Shown one piece after another: positions 48,904 to 58,080 of a stretch of 64,000 nt of DNA. The position numbers and the translations under genes were made by a program. Origin of the DNA: Stenotrophomonas ginsengisoli. GTDB lineage: Bacteria > Pseudomonadota > Gammaproteobacteria > Xanthomonadales > Xanthomonadaceae. How positions within the stretch are numbered: position 1 is the first letter of the stretch; every line of letters starts with the position of its first letter. The DNA lies in the NCBI RefSeq assembly GCF_001431485.1, contig NZ_LDJM01000045.1, forward strand, positions 21,122-85,121, in the 5' to 3' direction. The notes under the pieces were generated by a model, which was given only the letters and a program-made list of their open reading frames with translations, was not told the DNA's origin and did no database searches.

Positions 48904-49134
48904 TTGAGATTACTCAGATTGAACACACAGGCAGGGGAATCATCATCGATGCCCGGCTGCCCGCCCGGTTAGTCGACCCCGGTGCAGCAGGTCGCGTGTG
49001 AAGTGAATGAACCCGCCAGGCATCATTGCCCGACGGAGGGGTTACAGCATTGGGTACAACATCAGCCGCCCGAAAGTGGCCAACCTGCCTGTACTGCCCG
49101 AAGGCAGCACGTCTAGTGATGCGACAGCCCCGGG

Positions 49135-49818
49135 TTACGGGGTTGCCGGTGCCGGCAGCAGGTCCAGCACGCGGGCCACGACGTCATCGATGCCCATACC
49201 GCTGGTATCGATCAAAACGGCGTCATCGGCCGGCTTCAGTGGCGCCACGGTGCGCTGTGCATCACGCGCATCGCGGGCCATGATTTCACGCAGAAGATCG
49301 TCAAAGTTAACGCAAACTCCCTTCTGACTCAACTGATTATGGCGTCGCTGCGCGCGCTCCTCGGCGCTGGCGGTCAGAAACACCTTGTACGGCGCATCGG
49401 CAAAGATCACCGTACCCATGTCGCGGCCGTCGGCCACCAACCCTGGCGCGCGCCTGAATGCGCGCTGACGCTCCTTCAGGGCAGCCCGCACTTCCGGGAT
49501 CGCGGCAATTGCCGAAGCCACCGCACCGGTGGTCTCCAGACGCAGCTCGTCGGTGGCGTCCACGCCATTGACCATCACCCGCAGGTCACCCTCGGCCCGC
49601 TCGACAAACTCGACCTGGGTGTCAAAGGTGCAGCGCACCAGCGCCGCGGCGTCGGAAATGTCCAGATTGGCCCAGCTGGCCGCCACCCCGACCGCGCGGT
49701 ACAGCGCGCCCGAATCCAGGTAATGCCAACCCATGCGGCGGGCGACAATACGGCTGACAGTACCCTTGCCGGCGCCGGAAGGGCCATCAATGGTGAGAAC
49801 GGTGGCAAGCTCGGTCAT
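49135..49818 (-). CDS. cmk: Cytidylate kinase
   Basis: Cmk phosphorylates CMP and dCMP. The P-loop is [14 protein letters not shown] and the NMP-binding and LID parts include [12 protein letters not shown] and [12 protein letters not shown]. The length of 227 residues is normal. It is the first gene of the cmk-rpsA-ihfB-lapB run. Confidence 0.97.
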   Translation of the reverse strand: MTELATVLTIDGPSGAGKGTVSRIVARRMGWHYLDSGALYRAVGVAASWANLDISDAAALVRCTFDTQVEFVERAEGDLRVMVNGVDATDELRLETTGAVASAIAAIPEVRAALKERQRAFRRAPGLVADGRDMGTVIFADAPYKVFLTASAEERAQRRHNQLSQKGVCVNFDDLLREIMARDARDAQRTVAPLKPADDAVLIDTSGMGIDDVVARVLDLLPAPATP

Positions 49819-49894
49819 GTGCGGTGAACTGGTGGAGGTGCTGCTATTCTACCCCTTGCTGGCCCCGCCAGCCGAACCGCCGCCAACAACGCAC

Positions 49895-49924
49895 TTGTGC
49901 CCTGCCGCACAGGGCCGGTAGAAT
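49895..49924 (+). promoter_or_regulatory. Candidate promoter of the L36 paralogue
   Basis: TTGTGC and TAGAAT are separated by 18 bases, a good sigma-70 spacing, about 90 bp before the small ribosomal gene. No clear zinc-regulator (Zur) palindrome was seen. Confidence 0.5.
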
Positions 49925-50015
49925 GGCGGGCTAGAACAAGCGCCTTGTCACCGGAGCGACATTGCATGTCCGCGGCGCGCTTAACCAGAAACCACCGTTT
50001 ACGCCGAGGTATGCC

Positions 50016-50141
50016 ATGAAAGTTTTGTCCTCCCTGAAGTCGGCAAAGACTCGCCACCGCGATTGCAAGGTCGTCCGCCGTCGCGGCAAGATCTTCGTGA
50101 TCTGCAAGTCGAACCCGCGCTTCAAGGCCCGTCAGCGCTGA
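50016..50141 (+). CDS. rpmJ2: 50S ribosomal protein L36, type B (zinc-independent, YkgO-like)
   Basis: This 41-residue protein reads [18 protein letters not shown] to a C-terminus [10 protein letters not shown], like E. coli YkgO. It lacks the paired CxxC zinc ligands of standard L36; only single cysteines are left. Such paralogues replace zinc-binding L36 when zinc is scarce and are often under Zur control, which could not be seen here. GAGGT lies just ahead of the start, and a terminator follows. Confidence 0.95.
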   Translation: MKVLSSLKSAKTRHRDCKVVRRRGKIFVICKSNPRFKARQR

Positions 50142-50190
50142 TCTTCAGCACCTGATTGGCCGTCACGACCGCTCGACGGCCGTGAATTTG

Positions 50191-50218
50191 CAAAAAACCG
50201 CCCTGTGGCGGTTTTTTG
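50191..50218. terminator. Terminator after the L36 paralogue
   Basis: CAAAAAACCGCC and GGCGGTTTTTTG form a 12-bp stem around CTGT, with a six-T run. Confidence 0.9.
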
Positions 50219-50271
50219 TTGCCTGTTTTTTGCTGTAATCGCAACCTGATCTCAAGCTGGGGAGTAAGAGC

Positions 50272-50601
50272 ATGATGCGCACCTTGATTACCGCCGCGGT
50301 ACTGGCCCTTTCCACCGTTGCCGGCACTGCCAGCGCCGACACCCTGCTGGTGGAGCGTGCCGCCAGCAAGCCGGACACCGCCATTCCCGCACGCGGGCAA
50401 AGCATGGACCAGGTGCGCGCCAGTTTTGGCGAGCCTGCCCAGCGCATGGAGCCGCGCGGCGGCCAGAAGCGCCAGTGGCCGACGATCAACCGCTGGGTTT
50501 ACCCGCAGTTCGTGGTCTACTTTGAAAAATCGCGGGTGATCGACGTGGTGGCCACTCAGGCCAACGCGACCGAAATCGGCCCCAAGCCGCCCGTTCTGTA
50601 A
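50272..50601 (+). CDS. Small secreted protein, OmlA/BamE-like region
   Basis: The protein has 109 residues: signal peptide MMRTLITAAVLALSTVAGTASA, then a basic domain with QSMDQVRASFGEP and WVYPQFVVYFEKSRVIDVV. The phrase 'GQSMxQVxxxFGxP' followed by a Trp-rich beta strand resembles the BamE/SmpA fold family, but it lacks the lipobox, so it would be periplasmic. GGGGAG seven bases ahead supports the start. No function is assigned. Confidence 0.6.
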   Translation: MMRTLITAAVLALSTVAGTASADTLLVERAASKPDTAIPARGQSMDQVRASFGEPAQRMEPRGGQKRQWPTINRWVYPQFVVYFEKSRVIDVVATQANATEIGPKPPVL

Positions 50602-50676
50602 GCACCGCCGGCAAGCCAGGATGGCCCGCCGGCACCCATTCCCCGCCGGCTACGACCGGCATGCGACTGAACATTG

Positions 50677-51717
50677 ATGACCGAGAAACTGCGCTTTCCG
50701 GCCGAATGGGAATCCCAAGCGGCCATCCTGATTGCCTGGCCCCATGCCGATACCGACTGGGCCGACCGTCTGGACCAGGTCGAAGAGACCTATATCGCCC
50801 TGGTAAGCGCGATCACCCGCTTCCAGCCGGTGCTGATCTGCGTGGCCGATGACGATCTGGAAACCTACGCGGAGATGCGCCTGCGCTCCAACCGCGTGGA
50901 CATGGAACGCGTGCGCTTTGTCACCGCCGCCTATGACGACACCTGGCTGCGCGATTCCGGGCCGATCACCCTGAACAAGGCTGACGGCAGCCACCGCCTG
51001 CTCGATTTTCGCTTCACCGGCTGGGGCGGCAAGTTCCAGGCCAGCCTGGATGACCAGCTGGTCGGCGCCCTGTTCGATGCCGGCGTGTTTGCCGATGGCA
51101 GCGAGCGCGAGGTGATTGATTTCGCCCTGGAGGGCGGGGCCATCGACACCGACGGTGCCGGCACCCTGCTCACCACCTGGCAGTGCCTGAACGAGCGTCA
51201 CCCCGATGCCAGCCGCGAGGAGCTGACCACCAGGCTGGCCGGCTGGCTGCAGCAGGAACGCGTGCTGTGGCTGGACCACGGCTATCTGGAGGGCGATGAC
51301 ACCGACGCCCATGTCGACACCCTGGTACGCTTTGCCTCGCCGACCTCGATCGTCTACCAGGCCTGCGATGACACCGGCGACAGCCACCATGCCGAGCTGC
51401 AGGCGATGGGCCGCGAACTGGAAGCGCTGCGCACCGTCGATGGTGCCCCCTACACCCTGTTCCCGCTGCCCTGGGCGCAGCCGGTGATTGACGATGGCCG
51501 CCGTCTGGCCGCCTCCTACGCCAATTACCTGATCCTCAATGGTGCGGTGCTGATGCCGGCCTATGGCGATGTGGCCGATGACGCCGCCCGCGACGTCCTC
51601 GCCCAGGCCTACCCGGAGCGCGAAATCGTACAGGTCCCCTGTCGCTCGCTGATCTGGCAGAACGGCAGCCTGCACTGCATCACCATGCAGCTGCCGGCCG
51701 GCGTGGTGGCCATCTGA
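50677..51717 (+). CDS. aguA: Agmatine deiminase
   Basis: AguA converts agmatine to N-carbamoylputrescine and ammonia in the arginine decarboxylase route to putrescine. Family features are DDTWLRDSGPITL, FALEGGAIDTDGAGTLLTT and the C-terminal nucleophile region NGSLHCITMQLP. Its 346 residues are typical of the PAD_porph family. It is followed by aguB 87 bp on. An ATG is taken as start just after a TTG. Confidence 0.94.
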   Translation: MTEKLRFPAEWESQAAILIAWPHADTDWADRLDQVEETYIALVSAITRFQPVLICVADDDLETYAEMRLRSNRVDMERVRFVTAAYDDTWLRDSGPITLNKADGSHRLLDFRFTGWGGKFQASLDDQLVGALFDAGVFADGSEREVIDFALEGGAIDTDGAGTLLTTWQCLNERHPDASREELTTRLAGWLQQERVLWLDHGYLEGDDTDAHVDTLVRFASPTSIVYQACDDTGDSHHAELQAMGRELEALRTVDGAPYTLFPLPWAQPVIDDGRRLAASYANYLILNGAVLMPAYGDVADDAARDVLAQAYPEREIVQVPCRSLIWQNGSLHCITMQLPAGVVAI

Positions 51718-51723
51718 TGCCCT

Positions 51724-51747
51724 GCCGGCGGCCAGTGCGCCGCCGGC
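51724..51747. other. Stem-loop between aguA and aguB
   Basis: GCCGGCGGC and GCCGCCGGC form a 9-bp stem with loop CAGTGC, seven bases after the aguA stop codon. No T run follows, so it may be a processing or partial-termination signal. Confidence 0.5.
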
Positions 51748-51804
51748 CCCGTATGACCCTGGCGCCGGCTTGCCCCGACGCCACGCAAGCAGGACCCTAG
51801 AGCC

Positions 51805-52692
51805 ATGAGCCGTTCCCGCACCCTGACCGTCGCGCTGGTCCAAGAGCGCAACCACGGCGATGCCGCCGCCAATCTCGCCATCATCGAGGCCCGCGTGGCC
51901 GAAGCGGCTGCCGCCGGCGCCAAGCTGGTGCTGCTGCAGGAGCTGCACAACGGCCCGTATTTCTGCCAGCACGAGTCGGTGGACGAATTCGACCTGGCCG
52001 AAACCATTCCCGGCCCGAGCACCGAGCGTCTGGGCGCGCTGGCCAGGAAGCATGGCGTGGTGATCGTCGGTTCGCTGTTCGAGAAGCGCGCCACCGGCCT
52101 GTACCACAATACGGCCGTGGTACTGGAAAGTGATGGCCGCCTGGTCGGCAAGTACCGCAAGATGCACATCCCCGACGATCCGGGCTTCTACGAGAAGTTC
52201 TACTTCACCCCGGGCGATCTGGGCTTCACCCCGATCGACACCTCGGTCGGCCGCCTCGGCGTGCTGGTGTGCTGGGACCAGTGGTACCCGGAAGCGGCCC
52301 GCCTGATGGCCCTGGCCGGCGCGGACATGCTGCTCTACCCCACCGCCATCGGCTGGGACCCGTCCGACATCCAGGACGAAAAGACCCGCCAGCGCGATGC
52401 CTGGGTGCTCAGCCACCGCGGCCACGCCGTGGCCAATGGCCTGCCGGTGCTCTCGTGCAACCGCGTCGGTCATGAAACTTCGCCACTGGGCGCAGCCGGC
52501 ATCGACTTCTGGGGCAACAGCCATGTGCTCGGCCCGCAGGGCGAGTTCATTGCCGAAGCCGGCACCGAGGCCACCTTGATGGTGGTGGACGTGGACCTGG
52601 GCCGCAGCGAGCACGTGCGCCGGATCTGGCCGTTCCTGCGTGACCGCCGCATTGACGCCTACAACGACCTGACCCGCCGCTACATCGACTGA
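51805..52692 (+). CDS. aguB: N-carbamoylputrescine amidase
   Basis: AguB hydrolyses N-carbamoylputrescine to putrescine. It is a nitrilase-family enzyme with the Glu-Lys-Cys triad in LVLLQELHNGPYF, KYRKMHIPDDPGF and GVLVCWDQWYPEAARL. The 295 residues match the family. It follows aguA and precedes a GNAT acetyltransferase by 11 bp, suggesting one polyamine unit. Confidence 0.95.
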   Translation: MSRSRTLTVALVQERNHGDAAANLAIIEARVAEAAAAGAKLVLLQELHNGPYFCQHESVDEFDLAETIPGPSTERLGALARKHGVVIVGSLFEKRATGLYHNTAVVLESDGRLVGKYRKMHIPDDPGFYEKFYFTPGDLGFTPIDTSVGRLGVLVCWDQWYPEAARLMALAGADMLLYPTAIGWDPSDIQDEKTRQRDAWVLSHRGHAVANGLPVLSCNRVGHETSPLGAAGIDFWGNSHVLGPQGEFIAEAGTEATLMVVDVDLGRSEHVRRIWPFLRDRRIDAYNDLTRRYID

Positions 52693-52703
52693 GCACCCCA
52701 CCC

Positions 52704-53237
52704 ATGGCCCTGCACATCCGCCCGGTCGCCACTGGCGACATGCCGGCGATCACCGCGATCTACGCCCGTGAAGTCACCGACCTGGTCAACACCTACGAAT
52801 ACGAGGTGCCGGACGTGGCGGAAATGACCCGGCGGATGCAGGACATCACCCAGCGCGGTTTTCCGTACATCGTGGCCGAGCTCGACGGCCAGCTGGCCGG
52901 CTATGCCTATGCCAACACCTACCGCACCCGCATTGCCTACCAGTGGACGGTGGAGAACTCGGTCTATGTGGATGCCGGCATGCAGGGTCACGGTATCGGC
53001 AGCGCCCTGCTCGGCGCATTGATCGATGCCTGCACCCAACGTGGTTACCGGCAGATGGTGGCCGTGATCGGCGAGCCGTCCAACACCGCCTCCATTGCCC
53101 TGCACGAGCGCTTCGGCTTTACCCATGTTGGCACCTTTCAGGGCCTGGGGCGCAAACACGGGCGCTGGCTTGATACCGTGCAGATGCAGCGCGCGCTTGG
53201 CGATGGTGCCAGCAGCGCACCGGACAACGAAGGTTGA
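52704..53237 (+). CDS. GNAT-family N-acetyltransferase (PAT/MnaT-like)
   Basis: A 177-residue GNAT enzyme. It shows the acetyl-CoA loop GMQGHGIGSALLGALI and a strand-loop of the phosphinothricin/methionine sulfoximine acetyltransferase type (TYEYEVPDVAEM, GYAYANTYRTRIAYQWTVENSVYVD, NTASIALHERFGFTHVG). Its position right after aguAB suggests action on a small amine or amino acid, but this is a guess. It overlaps nothing and ends three bases before the TraB gene. Confidence 0.85.
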   Translation: MALHIRPVATGDMPAITAIYAREVTDLVNTYEYEVPDVAEMTRRMQDITQRGFPYIVAELDGQLAGYAYANTYRTRIAYQWTVENSVYVDAGMQGHGIGSALLGALIDACTQRGYRQMVAVIGEPSNTASIALHERFGFTHVGTFQGLGRKHGRWLDTVQMQRALGDGASSAPDNEG

Positions 53238-53240
53238 AAC

Positions 53241-54476
53241 ATGACTGAAGCAACTGCGATCCCCACCGGCCTGGACGCCAGCCTGGCCGAACAGCCGGTG
53301 CGCGTGGTGCAGCGTGATGGCGTGCGCTACACCCTGCTGGGCACCGCCCATGTCTCCCCGGCCAGCGTGGCCGCGGTGGAAGCGGCGATCGGCTCCGGGC
53401 AATTCGACGCGGTGGCCGTGGAGCTGGATGCCCAGCGCCTGGGCGCCATGGAAGACCCCGATGCCCTGGCCAAGATGGATCTGGTGGAGGTCATCCGCAA
53501 GGGCCGGGTGCCGCTGTTTGCGGCCAACCTGGCCCTGGCCGCCTACCAGCGCCGCCTGGCCGAGCAGCTCAAGATCGAACCGGGCGCCGAACTCAAGCGC
53601 GCCGTCACCGCCGCGCGCGAGCGCAACCTGCCGGTGCAGCTGATCGACCGCGAAGTGGGCCTGACCTTCCGCCGTGCCTCGCGCCGGCTGGGCCTGTGGG
53701 GCAAGCTGCAGCTGATCAGCGGCATCGGTGCCGGCCTGCTGTCCAAGGAGGAAGTGGGCGAGGCGGAAATCGAAAAGCTCAAGCAGGGCGACATGCTCGA
53801 ATCGAGCTTCGGCGATTTCGCCGAGCAGAGCCCGGCCCTGTATGACACGGTGATTGCCGAACGCGACCGCTACATGGCCGCCCGCCTGCGCGAGGAAAGC
53901 GCCAAGGCTGCCACGCCGTTGCGCGAGGTTCTGGCCGTGGTCGGCGCTGGCCACCTGGCCGGCCTGGCACGCCACCTGGCCGAAGATCAGGATGACGCGA
54001 CCGCCACCCGCACCGCACTGGAAGACGTGCCGGTCAAGCGCAACATTCCCTGGTTCACCCTGACCATCCTGGCGGTGATCATCGGCGGCATCGCCTACGG
54101 CTTTGCTTCCGGCGGCATGAACATGGGCGCCGAACTGCTGGCCACCTGGGCCCTGCTCACCGGCGGCCTGGCCGGCCTGGGCTGCCTGCTGGCCCGTGGC
54201 CATCCGCTGAGCATCCTCACGGCCATGGCCGCTGCGCCGTTCAAGCCGTTCCGCCTGTCCATCCCCACCGGCGCCTTCTCCTCGCTGGTCGAGGCGCGCC
54301 TGCGCAAGCCGGCCTATGCCGACTTCATGGCCCTGCGCGATGACACCCAGAGCATCGGCGGCTGGTACCGCAACCGCATCACCCGGGTGCTGCTGGTGTT
54401 CCTGCTGACCAACCTGGGCAGTGCTTCGGGACTGTGGCTGACCGTGGCCCGCTTCGGCAGCCGCCTGAGCAGCTGA
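53241..54476 (+). CDS. TraB/PrgY family membrane protein
   Basis: The protein has 411 residues. The N-terminal TraB/GumN-like domain begins YTLLGTAHVSPASVAAVE and includes VAVELDAQRL. About four hydrophobic segments follow from residue 270 (IPWFTLTILAVIIGGIAYGF, ELLATWALLTGGLAGLGCLL, VLLVFLLTNLGSASGLWL). In enterococci PrgY limits pheromone signalling; the bacterial family is thought to be protease- or peptide-handling. The role here is unknown. It is the last gene of a row with aguAB and the GNAT. Confidence 0.85.
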   Translation: MTEATAIPTGLDASLAEQPVRVVQRDGVRYTLLGTAHVSPASVAAVEAAIGSGQFDAVAVELDAQRLGAMEDPDALAKMDLVEVIRKGRVPLFAANLALAAYQRRLAEQLKIEPGAELKRAVTAARERNLPVQLIDREVGLTFRRASRRLGLWGKLQLISGIGAGLLSKEEVGEAEIEKLKQGDMLESSFGDFAEQSPALYDTVIAERDRYMAARLREESAKAATPLREVLAVVGAGHLAGLARHLAEDQDDATATRTALEDVPVKRNIPWFTLTILAVIIGGIAYGFASGGMNMGAELLATWALLTGGLAGLGCLLARGHPLSILTAMAAAPFKPFRLSIPTGAFSSLVEARLRKPAYADFMALRDDTQSIGGWYRNRITRVLLVFLLTNLGSASGLWLTVARFGSRLSS

Positions 54477-54496
54477 GCCTGACCGGTGCCTGCCCA

Positions 54497-54527
54497 TTGC
54501 AGTCACCCTGAATGTGCAGGCTATACT
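54497..54527 (+). promoter_or_regulatory. Weak candidate promoter of the cytochrome pair
   Basis: TATACT is a good -10 box, with TTGCAG 19 bases ahead, longer than ideal. A GTTCCG / CGGAAC stem follows before the cytochrome gene. Confidence 0.4.
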
Positions 54528-54586
54528 CGGCTCGTTCCGTGTCCCCACGGCGGAACGACCAGACACCTGCACACCGGACCTTACCA

Positions 54587-54931
54587 ATGCGCATCACGCC
54601 GTTGACCGCTTGTCTTGCTCTGGCCGTCTGCCTGCCGATGGCCCTGTGGGCCACCCCGGCCAGTGCCCAGAATCCGCCCACGCCCGACCCCGCCCATGGC
54701 CGCCAACTGGCCTATACCTGCCAGGGCTGCCACGGGGTGACCGGCTACAAGAATGTCTACCCCAGCTACAAGGTGCCCAGGATCGGCGGCCAGAGTGCGG
54801 CCTACCTGAGCCAGGCCCTGCATGCCTACCGCGAAGGCAAGCGCGTGCATCCGACCATGCAGGCGCAGTCCGGCAGCTTCAGCGAGCAGGACATCGCCGA
54901 CCTGTCCGCCTACCTGTCCAGCCTGGAGTGA
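54587..54931 (+). CDS. Periplasmic cytochrome c
   Basis: A 114-residue protein with signal peptide MRITPLTACLALAVCLPMAL and one heme c motif, CQGCH, near residue 47; a distal Met is likely in THPTMQAQSG. The GVTGYKNVYPSYKVPRIGGQ stretch resembles c4/c5-type cytochromes. It may donate electrons to a terminal oxidase or another periplasmic reductase. It is followed by a second small cytochrome after two bases, so they are an operon. Confidence 0.9.
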   Translation: MRITPLTACLALAVCLPMALWATPASAQNPPTPDPAHGRQLAYTCQGCHGVTGYKNVYPSYKVPRIGGQSAAYLSQALHAYREGKRVHPTMQAQSGSFSEQDIADLSAYLSSLE

Positions 54932-54933
54932 GC

Positions 54934-55359
54934 ATGGCCGCCTACCTGACCCCGTTCCGCCTGCTGCTGGCCAGTGCCGCCCTGCTTGCCGCCAGTGCCT
55001 GCAGCCCGCAAACCGATCCGGAAACCGGCCGCAACATGGCACCGTCGGCCGGCCTGCCCAGCGCCAATGCCGCTGCCGGCCAGGCCATTGCCGAGCGCAA
55101 GGGCAAGGCCACCGGACAGAGCTGCATCGACTGCCATGGTGCCGACGGCAATGCGCCGATCGATCCAACCTACCCCAAGCTGGGTGGGCAGTACGCCGAC
55201 TACCTGGCCCACGCACTGGCCGGCTATCGCGATGGCAGCCGCGTGCATGTGCTGATGAATCCCCAGGCCGCAGACCTGAGCGACCAGGAAATTGCCGATG
55301 TGGCGGCCTGGTTTGCCCAGCGCCCGACCCAGCTGCGTGACCTGACCACCCTGCCCTGA
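54934..55359 (+). CDS. Lipoprotein cytochrome c
   Basis: A 141-residue cytochrome c with lipobox ASAC near residue 23 and a heme motif CIDCH near residue 66. The region YPKLGGQYADYLAHALAGYRDGSRVHVLMNPQ repeats the pattern seen in the preceding gene, so the pair arose by duplication: a soluble and a membrane-tethered form. An electron transfer role is inferred. Confidence 0.88.
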   Translation: MAAYLTPFRLLLASAALLAASACSPQTDPETGRNMAPSAGLPSANAAAGQAIAERKGKATGQSCIDCHGADGNAPIDPTYPKLGGQYADYLAHALAGYRDGSRVHVLMNPQAADLSDQEIADVAAWFAQRPTQLRDLTTLP

Positions 55360-55393
55360 ACCGGCAGCCCGGCCAGACCCGCTCACCGACAAC

Positions 55394-55417
55394 GCGGCAG
55401 CCCTCAGGGGCTGCCGC
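55394..55417. terminator. Shared hairpin at the convergent gene ends
   Basis: GCGGCAGCCC and GGGCTGCCGC form a perfect 10-bp stem with loop TCAG. The loop contains the stop codon of the minus-strand repetitive protein gene, so the hairpin spans the end of that coding sequence. Confidence 0.65.
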
Positions 55418-57404
55418 TGTCGTTGTGCAGGGCCGGTTTGTAAGGCACGTCAGGCGCTGCGCGCGCCTGCGCCGGCTGCTCCTGCATGTTGGGGTCACTG
55501 ACCCCGCATCCGCCACCGAGCTGGAGCAGGGAGATCACGCAACTGATCGAGCCGCTGCCACCGGGCAGCGGAATCTCGACATTCTTGATGCCGTTGCGCA
55601 CCCATTCGGCCAACAACGATTCATTGGGTACCCAGTAGCGGTCAAAGCGGCCGGGCACATGCCCCGGCGGCGGCCGCTGCAACCAGGTGCCGCCGGCTTC
55701 CAGGCGTTGCCGGGTCCACTGGTCATTGTCCCCGCCCGGTGCGCCGCGCTCGACCGCCGCACTGGGCAGGTCGGCGGCGCGCAAGCCGGCCGGGGTGCCA
55801 CTACTGGCCAGGCCACTGCCGGCAGCCTGCCCGGCGCGGCTCCAGTCATCACTGCCGGCCTGGCCACGCGACCAATCCTGGCCGCTGCCGGCCATCGGCC
55901 TGCCGGCATTGGCAGTGCCAGCCGTGCCTGGCGTTGCGGCCAGCGGTACTGCGGTGCCGACCGGGGAGGACTGCCCCGCCCCGGTTGAAGCGGTCGATGC
56001 AGCGCGCACCGGTGCAGCGGCTCCGCCAGGGTTGTGCGCCTGACCAGGCGCCTGCGCATCTGCCGCTGCCAAGCGCTGCGCCGAGGCCGCGGCGCGGGCG
56101 CTGATGTCACGCTCGCGTACCGCCGGCAGCGTCGCACTGGCCATGTCCGCCCTGTCGGCCGTGCCCGGCAGCACGGGCTCACGCAGCCCGCGCAAGGCCG
56201 GCGCAGCCAGGGCTGGACTGATTTCACGCTCACGCACCGCTAGTTCCCGGGTCGGCGGTGCGGCCACCGTCGCTGACCCTGCACGTAGACCGGACACCAC
56301 GGGGGCCGCCTCACTCATGGCGATATCGCGCTCGGGCACCGTCATTTGCGCAGGCTGGCGCAGCGTGGCTGTGGTCACCGGCACGGCCGGCGGACGCGGT
56401 GCCGGCGCCGTCTGGCGCGAGGCAATGCTGCGCTCGGCCACCACCAGCTCAGGCAGAGACAGCCGCACCGGCACCGGCGAGGGCGCCGATATTGGCCGCA
56501 AGGGCCGTATCTGCACTTGCTGCCGCAATTCCAGTTCCCGCTCAGGCACCGGCAAGGACACCTCGGCCTGGAGTGCGTAATCCACGGCCCGTGGCGCGAT
56601 GCTGCGCACCTGCGGAGCCGGCAGTGCCACCTCCGGCACCACCTCTGCCGGGATCACTGCCACCGGCGGGGGGGATGGCGGCTGCGGCTGCGCCTGGGCC
56701 AATGCACGCTCCGGCACCGGCATCGCTGCTGCGGGCAGTTCGACCGGCGGCGGCGGTGCCTGGACAAGCGGCGTTGGCAGCGCCGGAGCCGGCACCGGCA
56801 AGTCAGGCTCCTGTGCGGGCAGCGCTCGGGATGGCGGTTGCGTCTGCGTCACGCTTGCCGGCAAGGCGGCAGGCGCGGCCTGCGCGGCACGCTGCTGGGG
56901 GCCAGCAGCCGATGCGGCCTGCCCGGGCGAGGCAGCAACAGGTGTCGTCGCTGGCGACGATTCGCCCGCCTCGGCGCCCTGCACATGCCCCTGCCCGGCA
57001 CTGACAAAACGCAGCGCCACCCGCTGTTCCGGCGGGCTGGGCGGCGCGGTGCTGCGCACCAGGGCCACCCACACCAGCAACAGCGCAAACAGGCCATGCA
57101 GCCCGGCACTGAACAATGCCGCCGTGCGCCGTTGCCAGCGCTCATCGTGCGCAGGCTCCGGCCCCATCTGCCAGCACAGCAGGGCCAGCCAGTGCGGCCG
57201 GCGATGGCCGGCTCGGCGCGGCCGTACTGCAACCGGACGGGCGTGGAGCACCGCCAGCATGGCATCGCGCCGGGCCAGCGAGGCGCGCGGCCGCAGGCGC
57301 ATCCAGATCGGCCACTTGCCCAGCACATATGCGTCGGGCGCGGATTTACCGCGCCCGATGATCCAGTCGATGATGTCCTGCGCTTGCGCTTGGCCCATCG
57401 GCAC
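55404..57404 (-). CDS. Transmembrane repetitive protein (proline/alanine-rich, TonB-like layout)
   Basis: This 666-residue protein has a basic N-terminus, one transmembrane segment (ALFSAGLHGLFALLLVWVAL, near residue 95), a long Pro/Ala/Gln-rich periplasmic part and a small C-terminal domain (RYWVPNESLLAEWVRNGIK, then SCVISLLQLGGGCGVSDPN). A loose repeat recurs every 30-60 residues in the middle: VPERALAQ, VPERELEL, VAERSIAS, VPERDIAM, VREREISP, VRERDISA. The layout is TonB-like but the end does not match TonB. It belongs to a Xanthomonadaceae group called 'transmembrane repetitive protein'; function unknown. Confidence 0.8.
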   Translation of the reverse strand: MPMGQAQAQDIIDWIIGRGKSAPDAYVLGKWPIWMRLRPRASLARRDAMLAVLHARPVAVRPRRAGHRRPHWLALLCWQMGPEPAHDERWQRRTAALFSAGLHGLFALLLVWVALVRSTAPPSPPEQRVALRFVSAGQGHVQGAEAGESSPATTPVAASPGQAASAAGPQQRAAQAAPAALPASVTQTQPPSRALPAQEPDLPVPAPALPTPLVQAPPPPVELPAAAMPVPERALAQAQPQPPSPPPVAVIPAEVVPEVALPAPQVRSIAPRAVDYALQAEVSLPVPERELELRQQVQIRPLRPISAPSPVPVRLSLPELVVAERSIASRQTAPAPRPPAVPVTTATLRQPAQMTVPERDIAMSEAAPVVSGLRAGSATVAAPPTRELAVREREISPALAAPALRGLREPVLPGTADRADMASATLPAVRERDISARAAASAQRLAAADAQAPGQAHNPGGAAAPVRAASTASTGAGQSSPVGTAVPLAATPGTAGTANAGRPMAGSGQDWSRGQAGSDDWSRAGQAAGSGLASSGTPAGLRAADLPSAAVERGAPGGDNDQWTRQRLEAGGTWLQRPPPGHVPGRFDRYWVPNESLLAEWVRNGIKNVEIPLPGGSGSISCVISLLQLGGGCGVSDPNMQEQPAQARAAPDVPYKPALHNDSGSP

Positions 57405-57417
57405 TGGCTCCTGTCAG

Positions 57418-58014
57418 TCAGCCCGCATCAGTGCGCGGGATATAAGGGGCGGCGCCGGTTTCATGGTCGGTGGCATCGCGCACCGCGGTGATCCCGGCCA
57501 CCTTGGTCATCAGGGTCTTCTCGATGCCCTGCTTGAGGGTGACATCGGCCATGCCACAGCCATGGCAGCCACCACCAAAACGCAGCAGCACCACGCCATC
57601 GGCGGTGATTTCCTGCACCGCTACTCGGCCACCATGCGAGGCCAGCTGCGGGTTGATCTCGTTGTCCACCAACCAGGTCACCTGCTCGACCATCGAGGCC
57701 GATTCCGGCGGCGCCTGACCCTTGATCTTGGGCGCCTTGATGGTCAGCTGCTGGCCACCGTTGGCATCGACCAGGTCGATATCGGCGCCATCCAGCCAGG
57801 CCACGCTGGTAGCGGCCACGTACAGGGTGAAGCCGTCACAGTCGATGGCCCACTCATCACCGGTCAGGTCGGCCGGCTCGGCAAACTCCAGGCGCGCATC
57901 GGCCTGCGCGGTACCCGGCTCGACCGCCTTCAGACGCACGCCCATGCCGGGCACGTTCTCGCGTTCGATCAGGCGGCGGAAATAGCGCTGTGCGCTGTCA
58001 GAAATCTGGATCAT
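57418..58014 (-). CDS. nfuA: Fe-S biogenesis protein NfuA
   Basis: NfuA carries and transfers 4Fe-4S clusters to enzymes such as LipA. The 198 residues have a degenerate A-type scaffold N-terminal half ([21 protein letters not shown]) and a C-terminal Nfu domain with the CxxC motif [18 protein letters not shown]. It is a single-gene unit, 13 bp after the end of the repetitive protein gene's start region and divergent from phhB. Confidence 0.95.
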   Translation of the reverse strand: MIQISDSAQRYFRRLIERENVPGMGVRLKAVEPGTAQADARLEFAEPADLTGDEWAIDCDGFTLYVAATSVAWLDGADIDLVDANGGQQLTIKAPKIKGQAPPESASMVEQVTWLVDNEINPQLASHGGRVAVQEITADGVVLLRFGGGCHGCGMADVTLKQGIEKTLMTKVAGITAVRDATDHETGAAPYIPRTDAG

Positions 58015-58080
58015 GGGACTATTCTAGCCTTGTCACGCACGCCAATGACTGGCACCGCCATCACCTGCCCCGGAGAGCCC

